Source of the DNA: Nocardia albiluteola
GTDB lineage: Bacteria > Actinomycetota > Actinomycetes > Mycobacteriales > Mycobacteriaceae
Direction of reading: 5' to 3'
Assembly: GCF_018860155.1 (NCBI RefSeq)
Contig: NZ_JAHKNI010000005.1
Location: 310,001 to 374,000, forward strand
Length of the DNA stretch: 64,000 nt
Made by a program: the position numbers and the translations under genes. A model generated the notes under the pieces. That model saw nothing but the letters and a program-made list of their open reading frames with translations. It was not told the origin of the DNA and did not search any database. How positions within the stretch are numbered: position 1 is the stretch's first letter; each line of letters opens with the position of its first letter. Below, piece by piece: positions 50,212 to 57,847 of the stretch.

Positions 50212-50381
50212 TGGATTCGCCTCGCCACCGTGACCGGCTGGCGACCGCTCGGGAGGTATGGCGTACATCCCGGCAGGCTGTGGTCGAGATCAACGGCTGC
50301 TTACTGCGTGCCAGTGAACTCCGGTCGCGGGCGCGGCGGCTGAGCGGCCACACGCGGGCGGTATCGACCGGACCACAATGA
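50211..50381 (+). CDS. 56-residue basic protein coupled to the kinase gene
   Basis: The ATG at 50211 shares its A with the kinase TGA (TGATG), and the frame runs 56 codons: MDSPRHRDRLATAREVW, RTSRQAVVEINGCLLRASEL, RSRARRLSGHTRAVSTGPQ. It is Arg-rich and probably helical. Third-position GC is a little lower than in neighbours. The overlap argues for translation; otherwise there is no support. Unknown function. Confidence 0.4.
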   Translation: MDSPRHRDRLATAREVWRTSRQAVVEINGCLLRASELRSRARRLSGHTRAVSTGPQ

Positions 50382-50415
50382 CGCTGGAACGGCCGGTGCC
50401 GGTGCGTGCCAGCGG

Positions 50416-51552
50416 CTACAGGTGGCGAGTGGTGTCGATGCCCAGCGACATGCCCGCCAGGCCGCGGCGGCGCACCGCCAGCTTCTCGGCGATGTCATTC
50501 AACGCCTGGGCCGACGGGTTGTCCGGGTGGCTCAGCACGATGGGGGTGCCCGAGTCGCCCGACTCGCGCAGTTCCTGGGTGATCGGGATCTGGCCCAGCA
50601 GAGGGACATTCGCGCCGACGGCCTGGGTGAGGCGGTCGGCGACGGCCTGGCCGCCGCCCGAGCCGTACAGGTCCATGCGGCTGCCGTCGGGCAGGTCCAG
50701 CCACGACATGTTCTCCACAACGCCGGCGATGCGCTGGCGGGTCTGCAGGGCGATGGCCCCGGCGCGCTCCGCGACCTCGGCCGCGGCGGGCTGGGGGGTG
50801 GTCACCACCAGGATCTCCGCGTTCGGGACGAGCTGGGCGATGGAGATCGCGACATCGCCGGTGCCCGGCGGCAGATCCAGCAGCAGGATGTCCAGATCGC
50901 CCCAGAACACGTCGGCCAGGAACTGCTGCAGCGCGCGGTGCAGCATCGGGCCGCGCCACACCACGGGGGTGTTGCCCTGGGTGAACATCGCGATCGAGAT
51001 GACCTTCACCTCGTGCGCGACCGGCGGCATGATCATCCGCTCGACCTGGGTGGGCCGCTGGTCGGTGCCGAGCATGCGGGGCACCGAATGACCGTAGATG
51101 TCCGCGTCCAGCACACCGACCGACAGCCCCCGCGCGGCCATGGCCGCCGCGAGATTCACTGTGACGCTGGACTTTCCGACGCCACCCTTACCCGAGGCGA
51201 CCGCGTACACCCGGGTCAGCGAGCCGGGCTGGGCGAAGGGGATCACCGGCTCGGCCGCATCGCCGCGCAACTGCTTGCGCAGCTCGGTGCGCTGCTGGTC
51301 GTTCATGACGTCCAGCTCGACGCTGACCGCGCCCGCGCCCGGCACGTCGGCGACCGCGCGGCGGACCCGCTCGCTGATCTCGGTGCGCATCGGGCAGGCC
51401 GCGGTGGTCAGGTAGACCTCCACGTAAATGGCACTGTCGCCGCCGACCGTCACGCTCTTGACCATGCCCAGGTCGGTGATCGGCTTGCGAATCTCCGGGT
51501 CGATCACCTTCGCGAGGGCGCCCCGCACATCCGATTCCGTTACCACTGGCAT
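50416..51552 (-). CDS. mrp: Iron-sulfur cluster carrier ATPase Mrp/ApbC
   Basis: A 378-residue P-loop ATPase of the Mrp/NBP35 family. Residues 1-80 are a DUF59/MIP18 domain (VTESDVRGALAKVIDPEIRKPI, YLTTAACPMR with its conserved Cys). The ATPase has the deviant Walker A VASGKGGVGKSSVTVNLA, DADIYGHSVPRMLG and LLLDLPPGTGD. Relatives carry [4Fe-4S] clusters at a C-terminal CxxC pair; that pair is missing here (ENMSWLDLPDGSRMDLYGSGGG), and the only cysteine is in DUF59. The gene next to a lytic transglycosylase matches the mycobacterial arrangement. Confidence 0.93.
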   Translation of the reverse strand: MPVVTESDVRGALAKVIDPEIRKPITDLGMVKSVTVGGDSAIYVEVYLTTAACPMRTEISERVRRAVADVPGAGAVSVELDVMNDQQRTELRKQLRGDAAEPVIPFAQPGSLTRVYAVASGKGGVGKSSVTVNLAAAMAARGLSVGVLDADIYGHSVPRMLGTDQRPTQVERMIMPPVAHEVKVISIAMFTQGNTPVVWRGPMLHRALQQFLADVFWGDLDILLLDLPPGTGDVAISIAQLVPNAEILVVTTPQPAAAEVAERAGAIALQTRQRIAGVVENMSWLDLPDGSRMDLYGSGGGQAVADRLTQAVGANVPLLGQIPITQELRESGDSGTPIVLSHPDNPSAQALNDIAEKLAVRRRGLAGMSLGIDTTRHL

Positions 51553-51581
51553 GAGCCGAGTCTAGCGAGGGCGGGATTTCC

Positions 51582-52448
51582 TCAGATTCGGGGCAGGTTC
51601 GCGGCCACCGGTGTGGCGCCGGTCTTGTAGGCGCTCTCCCAGGCCATGACGTTCGCGACGTAGGCCATCGAGTTGTTGTAGCGCATGATTGCCCGTGTCT
51701 GCTGCGACGGATCGTTCATGTCCAGGCCGTTCGCGCAGAGATACCTGCCAGCGGTGAGCGAGGCGTCGTAGATGTTCTGCGGGTCGGAGATGCCGGTGCC
51801 GCGCGCGTCGCCCGCGTACTTGCGGTACGTGTCGGGCAGGAACTGCATCGGGCCGACCGCGCGGGCGTAGCTGGCCATGCCGTCCAGGGCGCCGCCGTCG
51901 GTCTCGGGCACGACATTGTTGCCGTAGAGGCTGCCGTTGAGCTCGGGGCCATAGATCGGCTCGAGCGGGTTGCCGTCGGCGTCGAGCTTGCCGTAGGCCT
52001 GGTGCGACTCGATCTGCCCGATACCGGCGAGCAGCTCCCACGGCATGTGGCACTGCGGATCGTCCTGCGCCAGAATGTGTTCCGCGTTCTGGTAGGCGGC
52101 GTACGCCACGCCCGGCAGGCCGTTCGGACCGGCGGGCGCCGTGGACTGTGCGCGATCGCTCGGCAGCGCAACCGATTCCACGACCGGCGGCCCCTGATGC
52201 CTTGCCATGTGCATGACCTCGTCGGCCACGGGTGCGGCCGCACGCGCCGCCTGCGCCTGCCGATTCGGCGAATCATGGTGTGCCACAGCCAAAGCCGTGA
52301 ACTCTGCGGTATTCACCTCCGCGGCGGAGGCGGTGCTGACGGCCACGACCCCTGCGGGGACGAGACCCGCCAGGGCGACTACGGATCCGCGCCGGACCAG
52401 GGGTTCCGGCTGCTTGCGGTGACGTCCCACGGTGTGGTGACCTCCCAT
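51582..52448 (-). CDS. Secreted lytic transglycosylase (SLT-like)
   Basis: A 288-residue exported protein. A basic start (GGHHTVGRHRKQPEPLVRRGS) precedes a hydrophobic signal segment (VVALAGLVPAGVVAVSTASA). The C-terminal domain from about 130 is an MltB/SLT_2-type lysozyme fold: catalytic Glu in AGIGQIESHQAYG, YGPELNGSLYGNNVVPETDGG, SYARAVGPMQFLPDTYRKYAGD and YNNSMAYVANVMAW. It cleaves peptidoglycan glycan strands. The paralogue is encoded just upstream on the same strand. Confidence 0.88.
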   Translation of the reverse strand: MGGHHTVGRHRKQPEPLVRRGSVVALAGLVPAGVVAVSTASAAEVNTAEFTALAVAHHDSPNRQAQAARAAAPVADEVMHMARHQGPPVVESVALPSDRAQSTAPAGPNGLPGVAYAAYQNAEHILAQDDPQCHMPWELLAGIGQIESHQAYGKLDADGNPLEPIYGPELNGSLYGNNVVPETDGGALDGMASYARAVGPMQFLPDTYRKYAGDARGTGISDPQNIYDASLTAGRYLCANGLDMNDPSQQTRAIMRYNNSMAYVANVMAWESAYKTGATPVAANLPRI

Positions 52449-52541
52449 GCTCGCTATGAGCCTTGCGCGATACAACGATGGAAGGTTACCGCATCCGAGA
52501 TCTTTTCGTTACCCCTTCGTGATCGTCCCTGGTGTTTATCG

Positions 52542-54170
52542 TTATCGGCCGACCGGAGGCAGCGGAATCACGATGTTGAACGGCAGGGGGATAGCGGGCG
52601 GAGCCGGCGCGACCGGCGGCGTGTGGACGGCAGGACCCGGTTCGGGCGTCTTCGACGGCGCGGGGCCGGATTCCGGTGCCTTGGGCGGATTCTGGGCCTG
52701 CTGGGTGCCCGCGAGGGCGGGGGCCTGCGCGTTCGGCTGAGCGGGCCCCGGCTGCCCCTGAGCCTGCGGCTGAGTGCAGACGGCGGGCTGCTGGGACTGC
52801 GCCTGCGGCGGCTGCGCACCCGGAAGCTGAATGCCGGGCAGTTGCACGCCGCCGGGCAGTTGCACGCCGCCGGGCAGTTGCACGCCGCCGGGCAGTTGCA
52901 CGCCGCCGGGCAGTTGCACGCCGCCGGGCAGTTGCACGCCGCCGGGCAGTTGCACGCCGCCGGGCAGCTGGATGCCAGCCGGTTGGCTGTTGGGCTGCTG
53001 GGCATTCGGTGCCGTCTGCCCGCCGAGGGGGAGCTGTCCGCCCGGCCGCAGCGGTTCGCCCGAATTGGCCTGATTGCCGAGTATGCCGGGCGCCCAGCGC
53101 TGTTCGCCGGTCACGTTGTCGCCCGGCGTGGGCAGCGACGGTACCGCCGCCGGGTCGCAGGGATTGGGCTGCGGCGGAGGGCAGAAGATCCCGCAGGGGA
53201 TCGGAGGCAGGCCCGGGATGTTGATCATCACCGGGGTGGGTGCGGACGGGATGGTCGTGACTACGGGTGCGGGGGCGGTGTCGGGCGCCGACGAGCTGGC
53301 CGTGGTCATCTGCGAGCCCGCGCCCTCGGGCATGGTGTCCGGTGGGATCAGGTCGGGGGAGATGCTCACCTGGGTCGGCACACCGCCGGTCCGGTAGGCA
53401 TCGGACCAGCTCAGCACCTGCGAGGCATAGGCGACCGAATCGTTGTAGCGCAGCACCGCCCGCAGCTCCTGCTGCGGATCGCGCAGGTTCAGTCCGCCCG
53501 AGCACAGGTATTTGCCCGCGGCCAGCGCGGCATCGAAGACGTTGTTGGGGTCCGGGTGCCCGTTGCCCTTGGCGTCGGTGGCGTACCGGGACCAGGTGCC
53601 GGGCAGGAACTGCATCGGGCCGATCGCGCGCACGTAGTTGCCGTCGGCGGCCCTGATGACCTCGTTGCCCGGCAGTGTGCCGTCCAGCGCGGGACCGTAG
53701 ATGACCCCGACCGTGGTGCCGTCGGCGTCGGTGTGCCCGCCGCCGGCGTGGTTGGACTCGACCTTTCCGATGCCGGCCAGCAGATTCCAGCTCAGCCCGC
53801 AGCCCGGATCGGAGGACTGCAGTGCCAGCTCGGCGTTGCGGTAGGCGGCCAGCACGATCTGCGGGATTCCGAAGGCTCCGGGGCCGTCCGGTAGCGAGAA
53901 ATCCTGCAGCGGCACGGTGCCGCCGAACAACGCCAGGCCATCGGTCGACGCGGGCATCGCGGTAAGTTTGCGCGCCGGTTCCGGGGCGGCGGGTACCAGC
54001 CCGACGCCGGGATCCTTGCCCGGCGCTGCCGAGGCGTCGGCGGCGGCGGCGAGCCAGGGCCCGGGCGCGGTGGGCGCACTCGGGTGCGGAGCTGTACCGA
54101 CCGCCGAGCCTGAGGCAACTAAACCGGCCACTACCAGCGTCGATACGGTAACCGGTCCAGATATTCGCAT
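52542..54170 (-). CDS. Secreted lytic transglycosylase with long Pro/Gln-rich repeat tail
   Basis: A 542-residue paralogue of the previous enzyme. It has a signal peptide (MRISGPVTVSTLVVAGLVASGSAVG), an SLT-like domain at about 110-280 (catalytic Glu in AGIGKVESNHAGGG; YVRAIGPMQFLPGTWSRYATD; YNDSVAYASQVLSW), then about 250 residues of Pro-rich, low-complexity sequence. The tail contains seven perfect GVQLPG repeats and a CGIFCPP pair of cysteines. The tail may cross the cell wall or bind it. ATG 54170 and GTG 54176 share the ribosome site AGAGGGGATAGG. Confidence 0.87.
   Translation of the reverse strand: MRISGPVTVSTLVVAGLVASGSAVGTAPHPSAPTAPGPWLAAAADASAAPGKDPGVGLVPAAPEPARKLTAMPASTDGLALFGGTVPLQDFSLPDGPGAFGIPQIVLAAYRNAELALQSSDPGCGLSWNLLAGIGKVESNHAGGGHTDADGTTVGVIYGPALDGTLPGNEVIRAADGNYVRAIGPMQFLPGTWSRYATDAKGNGHPDPNNVFDAALAAGKYLCSGGLNLRDPQQELRAVLRYNDSVAYASQVLSWSDAYRTGGVPTQVSISPDLIPPDTMPEGAGSQMTTASSSAPDTAPAPVVTTIPSAPTPVMINIPGLPPIPCGIFCPPPQPNPCDPAAVPSLPTPGDNVTGEQRWAPGILGNQANSGEPLRPGGQLPLGGQTAPNAQQPNSQPAGIQLPGGVQLPGGVQLPGGVQLPGGVQLPGGVQLPGGVQLPGGVQLPGIQLPGAQPPQAQSQQPAVCTQPQAQGQPGPAQPNAQAPALAGTQQAQNPPKAPESGPAPSKTPEPGPAVHTPPVAPAPPAIPLPFNIVIPLPPVGR
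52839..52964. repeat. Seven perfect 18-bp coding repeats
   Basis: The 18-base unit CAGTTGCACGCCGCCGGG is repeated seven times without change, encoding GVQLPG on the minus strand inside the lytic transglycosylase tail. Flanking half-units are diverged (IQLPG). Confidence 0.95.
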
Positions 54171-54473
54171 CGGCACACCTATCCCCTCTGGTCGTGTCAG
54201 CGGCCCCTCGACCACCCGCCGCTGAAGGACAACGTGATCCAGGTTACCCATCGGTCAGCTTGTTGCTATCGATATATGCGGTCAGTTGCCACTGATTTGT
54301 CGTGAAACCGGTACTCGACCCCTCTTTTCATCGGATTCTTCCGGTCGCGCGGTCCGGTCGCGCGGGGTCGTCGGTGCCTGCCGGGCATGTCGACGTTCGG
54401 GTGCCAGGCTAGAGGGAGCTGCGCGGTTTGCCGTAGTTAGACTCACCGCGAATCAGATGTGGAGGAGTCGCGC

Positions 54474-55430
54474 ATGCCTACCCGCCGTTCGGTGCTCGCC
54501 GTCCCCGGCAGTAATCCGCGAATGATCGAGAAGGCCAAGGGGTTGCCGGCCGACGAGATCTTCCTGGACCTCGAGGATGCGGTCGCGCCCGCGGCCAAGG
54601 CCGCGGCCCGGGCGAACATCGTCGCGGCGCTGAATTCGCCGGGCTGGGGCGAGCAGATCCGGGTGGTGCGGGTCAACGATTGGACCACCGCGTGGACCTA
54701 CGCCGATGTGATCGCCGTCGTCGAGGGGGCCGGGGCGCGGCTGGACGCGATCCTGCTGCCCAAGGTGATCGATGCCGGGCAGGTGCGGGCGCTGGATCTG
54801 CTGCTGACCCAGCTGGAGAAGGCGTGTGGCCTCGAGGTCGGGCGCATCGGCATCGAGCCGCAGCTGGAAAACGCCCTCGGGCTGCGCAACATCGACGAGA
54901 TCGCGACCGCGAGCCAGCGGGTGCAGACGCTGGTCTTCGGCCCGGCCGACTTCATGGCCAGCATCAATATGCGCACGCTGGTGGTGGGCGAGCAGCCCGA
55001 GGGATACGACACCGGCGATGCCTATCACCACATTCTGATGACCATCCTGCTCGCCGCCCGCGCGCACGGCCTGCAGGCCATCGACGGCCCGTATCTGCAG
55101 ATTCGGGATCTGGACGCGTTCCGCCGCGCCGCCGCGCGCACGGCGGCACTGGGTTTCGACGGGAAATGGGTGCTGCATCCGACCCAGATCGAGGCCGCGA
55201 ACGAGATTTTCAGCCCACGCCAGGCGGATTACGACCGGGCCGAGGAAATTCTGGACGCCTACGCGTATCACACCTCGGAACAGGGCGGGGCGCGCGGCGC
55301 GGTGATGCTGGGCGAGGAAATGATCGACGAGGCCAGCGCGAAAATGGCTCAGGTCATCGCCGAGAAGGGCCGCGCCGCGGGAATGGCGCGAACCACACGT
55401 TTCGTAGCCCCTTCCCCCGCCGCGAACTAG
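54474..55430 (+). CDS. CitE-like HpcH/HpaI aldolase or malyl-CoA-type lyase
   Basis: A 318-residue TIM-barrel protein of the HpcH/HpaI/CitE family. Motifs: RRSVLAVPGSNPRMIEKAKG, DEIFLDLEDAVAPAAK (metal-binding), VRVNDWTTAW, AILLPKVIDAGQV, and LVFGPADFMASIN with GKWVLHPTQIEAANEIF. Family enzymes cleave or form malyl-CoA, citramalyl-CoA or related acyl-CoAs with Mg2+. There is no citrate lyase alpha or gamma subunit nearby, so a free-standing CoA-thioester lyase is more likely than citrate lyase. ATG 54474 has GGAGGAG 7 bases upstream. Confidence 0.88.
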   Translation: MPTRRSVLAVPGSNPRMIEKAKGLPADEIFLDLEDAVAPAAKAAARANIVAALNSPGWGEQIRVVRVNDWTTAWTYADVIAVVEGAGARLDAILLPKVIDAGQVRALDLLLTQLEKACGLEVGRIGIEPQLENALGLRNIDEIATASQRVQTLVFGPADFMASINMRTLVVGEQPEGYDTGDAYHHILMTILLAARAHGLQAIDGPYLQIRDLDAFRRAAARTAALGFDGKWVLHPTQIEAANEIFSPRQADYDRAEEILDAYAYHTSEQGGARGAVMLGEEMIDEASAKMAQVIAEKGRAAGMARTTRFVAPSPAAN

Positions 55431-55442
55431 CATTATTGAGTT

Positions 55443-55937
55443 ATGACCAACCCGCTGGGGAACACGAACCGTAATCGGGGGCCGGGCCTGCCGACACCGC
55501 CGTCCGGCTGGCCGGTCGGGTCGTACCCGACCTATGCCGAGGCGCAGAAGGCGGTCGACTATCTGGCCGACAATCAATTCCCCGTGCAGAATGTGACCAT
55601 CGTCGGGGTCGACCTGATGCAGGTCGAGCGGGTCCTCTACCGGCTGACCTGGGGCAAAGTCATTGGCGGGGGCATGGTTTCGGGCGCCTGGCTGGGCCTG
55701 TTCCTGGGACTGCTGCTGAGCCTGTTCACCACCGGCGGCGCGGTCGGCCCGCTGATCGTCGGCCTGGTGGGCGGTGTGATCTTCGGTGTGATCTCCACCT
55801 CGATTCCCTACGCGGCCACCCGCGGCCAGCGCGACTTCGCCTCCACCATGCAGTTGGTGGCGGGCCGCTACGACGTGCTGTGCGAGCCGAAGGCGGCCGA
55901 GCAGGCGCGCGACATGCTGGCCCGGCTGGCCATCTAA
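55443..55937 (+). CDS. GSP17M/YflT-like membrane stress protein
   Basis: A 164-residue protein. The N-terminal half has the general stress protein 17M signature (VGSYPTYAEAQKAVDYLADNQFPVQNVTIVG), then two glycine-rich membrane helices (GGGMVSGAWLGLFLGLLLSLF and VGPLIVGLVGGVIFGVIS) and a short C-terminal alpha/beta part (LVAGRYDVLCEP). Mycobacteria encode a similar membrane protein near mrp. Function unknown; stress-linked localisation is inferred from the family name. It starts 12 bases after the lyase stop. Confidence 0.85.
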   Translation: MTNPLGNTNRNRGPGLPTPPSGWPVGSYPTYAEAQKAVDYLADNQFPVQNVTIVGVDLMQVERVLYRLTWGKVIGGGMVSGAWLGLFLGLLLSLFTTGGAVGPLIVGLVGGVIFGVISTSIPYAATRGQRDFASTMQLVAGRYDVLCEPKAAEQARDMLARLAI

Positions 55938-56001
55938 CGGGGACGGAGAGCCGGCGGAGCTGGCGGGGTGGGTGAGCTCAGGGCTGGGTAGGCTCGAGCG
56001 C

Positions 56002-56577
56002 ATGGATGTCGTCGATACCGTCCGGGCGTCGGTGCTGGGCCATTTCGGGGTGCCGTCGGCGGATTCGGCCTCGGTGACCTTCCTGGGGCTCGAGCCGATC
56101 GAGATCCTGCGCATTCCCGACGGTGAGTTCGTGCACTATGTCACCCTGGGCGGCGCGCGGCATCCGATGACGGATCCCACTGCGGCCGTGGTGGATCCGA
56201 CTCGTGGCCCGCGGGCGGAACTGGTGCTGACCCTGCACGCGCGCCGCGGCGTGCCCGCGGGCCTGACCCGGGCACTGGGCGTACTGATCGCCTCACCGGC
56301 CGTGGAAGGCATTGTGCTGCAACCGGATGCACTGCTGGATCTGGGAGAACCGCTGTGGGACAACGCGACCTTCACCGCGGCGCTGCTCGGTCCGGGCGAT
56401 ATCCCGGAGCTGCCGCTGCCCGAACCCGCTGACCCGGTGCGCTTCCTGTCGGTCGCACCCATCACCGCGACCGAGGCGGCATGGGTGCGCCTGCGCGGCG
56501 CGGCGGCCTTGCGCGAGGCCTGGGCCGAGGCGGGCATCGATATCCGCGATCCCGATCGGGGCGCGGCGAAGCTCTGA
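56002..56577 (+). CDS. Suppressor-of-fused-like protein
   Basis: A 191-residue soluble protein. The arrangement FLGLEPIEILRIPDGEFVHYVTLGGARHPM, RGPRAELVLTLHARR, PLWDNATFTAALL and RFLSVAPITATEAAWVRLRG resembles the bacterial SUFU domain, a domain of unknown molecular role often found as a stand-alone protein or in toxin-immunity loci. No toxin gene is adjacent here. ATG 56002 has GGTAGG upstream and better codon bias than the frame before it. Confidence 0.75.
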   Translation: MDVVDTVRASVLGHFGVPSADSASVTFLGLEPIEILRIPDGEFVHYVTLGGARHPMTDPTAAVVDPTRGPRAELVLTLHARRGVPAGLTRALGVLIASPAVEGIVLQPDALLDLGEPLWDNATFTAALLGPGDIPELPLPEPADPVRFLSVAPITATEAAWVRLRGAAALREAWAEAGIDIRDPDRGAAKL

Positions 56578-56625
56578 CCGCGCGATCACCGGGCCCGCTC
56601 GGCGCGTCGAGATCGTTTGGGCAAT

Positions 56626-57489
56626 ATGGACAGGGTGCGCATCGACCTTCATACCCACAGTTCGGCCTCGGACGGCACCGACAGGCCCGGGGAGCTGGTC
56701 CGCAATGCCGCGGCCGCCGGGCTGGACGTGATCGCGATCACCGACCACGACACCACCGCGGGCTGGGCCGAGGCCGTCGAGGCGCTGCCGCCGGGCATGA
56801 GCCTGGTGCGGGGGATGGAGATGTCGTGCCAGGGCATGGGGGAGGACGGCTGGCCGGTGCCGGTGCACCTGCTGGCGTACCTGTTCGATCCAGCCGATGC
56901 GGCCTTCGCGCGCGAGCGTGAGCGGCTGCGCGCCGAGCGGGTGGCCCGGGTGCGGGCGATGGCCGAGCGGATGGCCGCCGACGGCCTGCCCGTCGATCCC
57001 GATGCGGTGCTGGCCTCGGCGGGACCGGCGGCCGGACGACCGCATCTGGCGCGCGCCCTGGTGGCCGCGGGCGTGGTGCCGACGGTGGACGCGGCATTCG
57101 TGGATCTCCTGGCCCCGCGCGGGCGGTACTACGCGGAGAAGGCCGATACGCCGCTGGCGAGCGCGGTCGACATGGTGACCGCCGCGGGCGGAGTCGCGGT
57201 GGTGGCGCATGCGCGGGCCCGCACGCGCGGGCGGCTGCTGGCGCTGGACGACATCCGTGAGCTGGCAGCGGCCGGGCTCGGCGGGCTCGAGGTGGACCAT
57301 CCCGATCACAGCGTGGCCGATCGCGAGACGCTGCGGTCCCTCGCGGCCGAGCTGGGCCTGCTGACGACGGGTTCCTCGGACTACCACGGCGCCAACAAGA
57401 CCATTCGCCTCGGCGAATGCACCACGGACCCGGCGCAATTCGAGAAGCTGGCCGGAAAGGCCACGGGAGTGCCGGTGGTCTCGGCGTGA
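56626..57489 (+). CDS. PHP-domain phosphoesterase
   Basis: A 287-residue PHP-family protein. Metal ligands are in RIDLHTHSSASDGTDRP, AITDHDTTAGW, GMEMSC, RPHLARALV and the C-terminal GSSDYHGANK. It is like TrpH/RNase AM-type enzymes, which hydrolyse nucleotide 3',5'-bisphosphates or trim RNA 5' ends. It begins 48 bases after the SUFU-like gene and is probably in the same transcription unit. Start ATG 56626; the TTG at 56617 is open but less likely. Confidence 0.87.
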   Translation: MDRVRIDLHTHSSASDGTDRPGELVRNAAAAGLDVIAITDHDTTAGWAEAVEALPPGMSLVRGMEMSCQGMGEDGWPVPVHLLAYLFDPADAAFARERERLRAERVARVRAMAERMAADGLPVDPDAVLASAGPAAGRPHLARALVAAGVVPTVDAAFVDLLAPRGRYYAEKADTPLASAVDMVTAAGGVAVVAHARARTRGRLLALDDIRELAAAGLGGLEVDHPDHSVADRETLRSLAAELGLLTTGSSDYHGANKTIRLGECTTDPAQFEKLAGKATGVPVVSA

Positions 57490-57529
57490 ACGATGTGCGA
57501 TGCCCCCTCCACACGGGAGGGCGGACGGC

Positions 57530-57796
57530 ATGAGAGTACTGCGGGGGCTGAGCGGGGTGGTTGCCGCCGGAATGGTGGTGCTGATGCTCGTAGTGGCCGG
57601 TTCGGCGGTGCTGGGTGCGCTGCGCGGCTACCCGGGGCCGGGGATGCGCATGGTGGCGTGGCATATCGGATTGTCGATAGTGGCCGTGACAGCGCAGGTA
57701 TTTACCGATAAGCGTCGGGGTTTTGCCGCCTTTTCCGGATCTTTAGTTGTTTTTCTGGCCGCAGGTTATCTATTGGTTACGCAGTGGTGGAATTAA
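57530..57796 (+). CDS. Small membrane protein with three helices
   Basis: An 88-residue protein with three hydrophobic segments (VVAAGMVVLMLVVAGSAVLG, WHIGLSIVAVTAQVFTD and SGSLVVFLAAGYLLVTQWW) and a basic KRR loop. The 3' third of the gene is visibly richer in A and T than its neighbours. The ATG at 57530 has GGGAGG about 10 bases upstream. Function unknown. Confidence 0.7.
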   Translation: MRVLRGLSGVVAAGMVVLMLVVAGSAVLGALRGYPGPGMRMVAWHIGLSIVAVTAQVFTDKRRGFAAFSGSLVVFLAAGYLLVTQWWN

Positions 57797-57847
57797 CCCA
57801 TCCGGGATGGTTGCGGTTCGGTGAATTGTGCCCGAACCTTATTAATC

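Noticed and set aside
52839..52964. Possible CRISPR or regulatory iterons
   Set aside because: Perfect 18-base period in frame with a coding sequence encodes a hexapeptide repeat.
54341..54365. Direct repeat CCGGTCGCGCGG twice before the CitE-like gene
   Set aside because: Short, low-complexity GC-rich sequence about 110 bases from the gene; could be chance.
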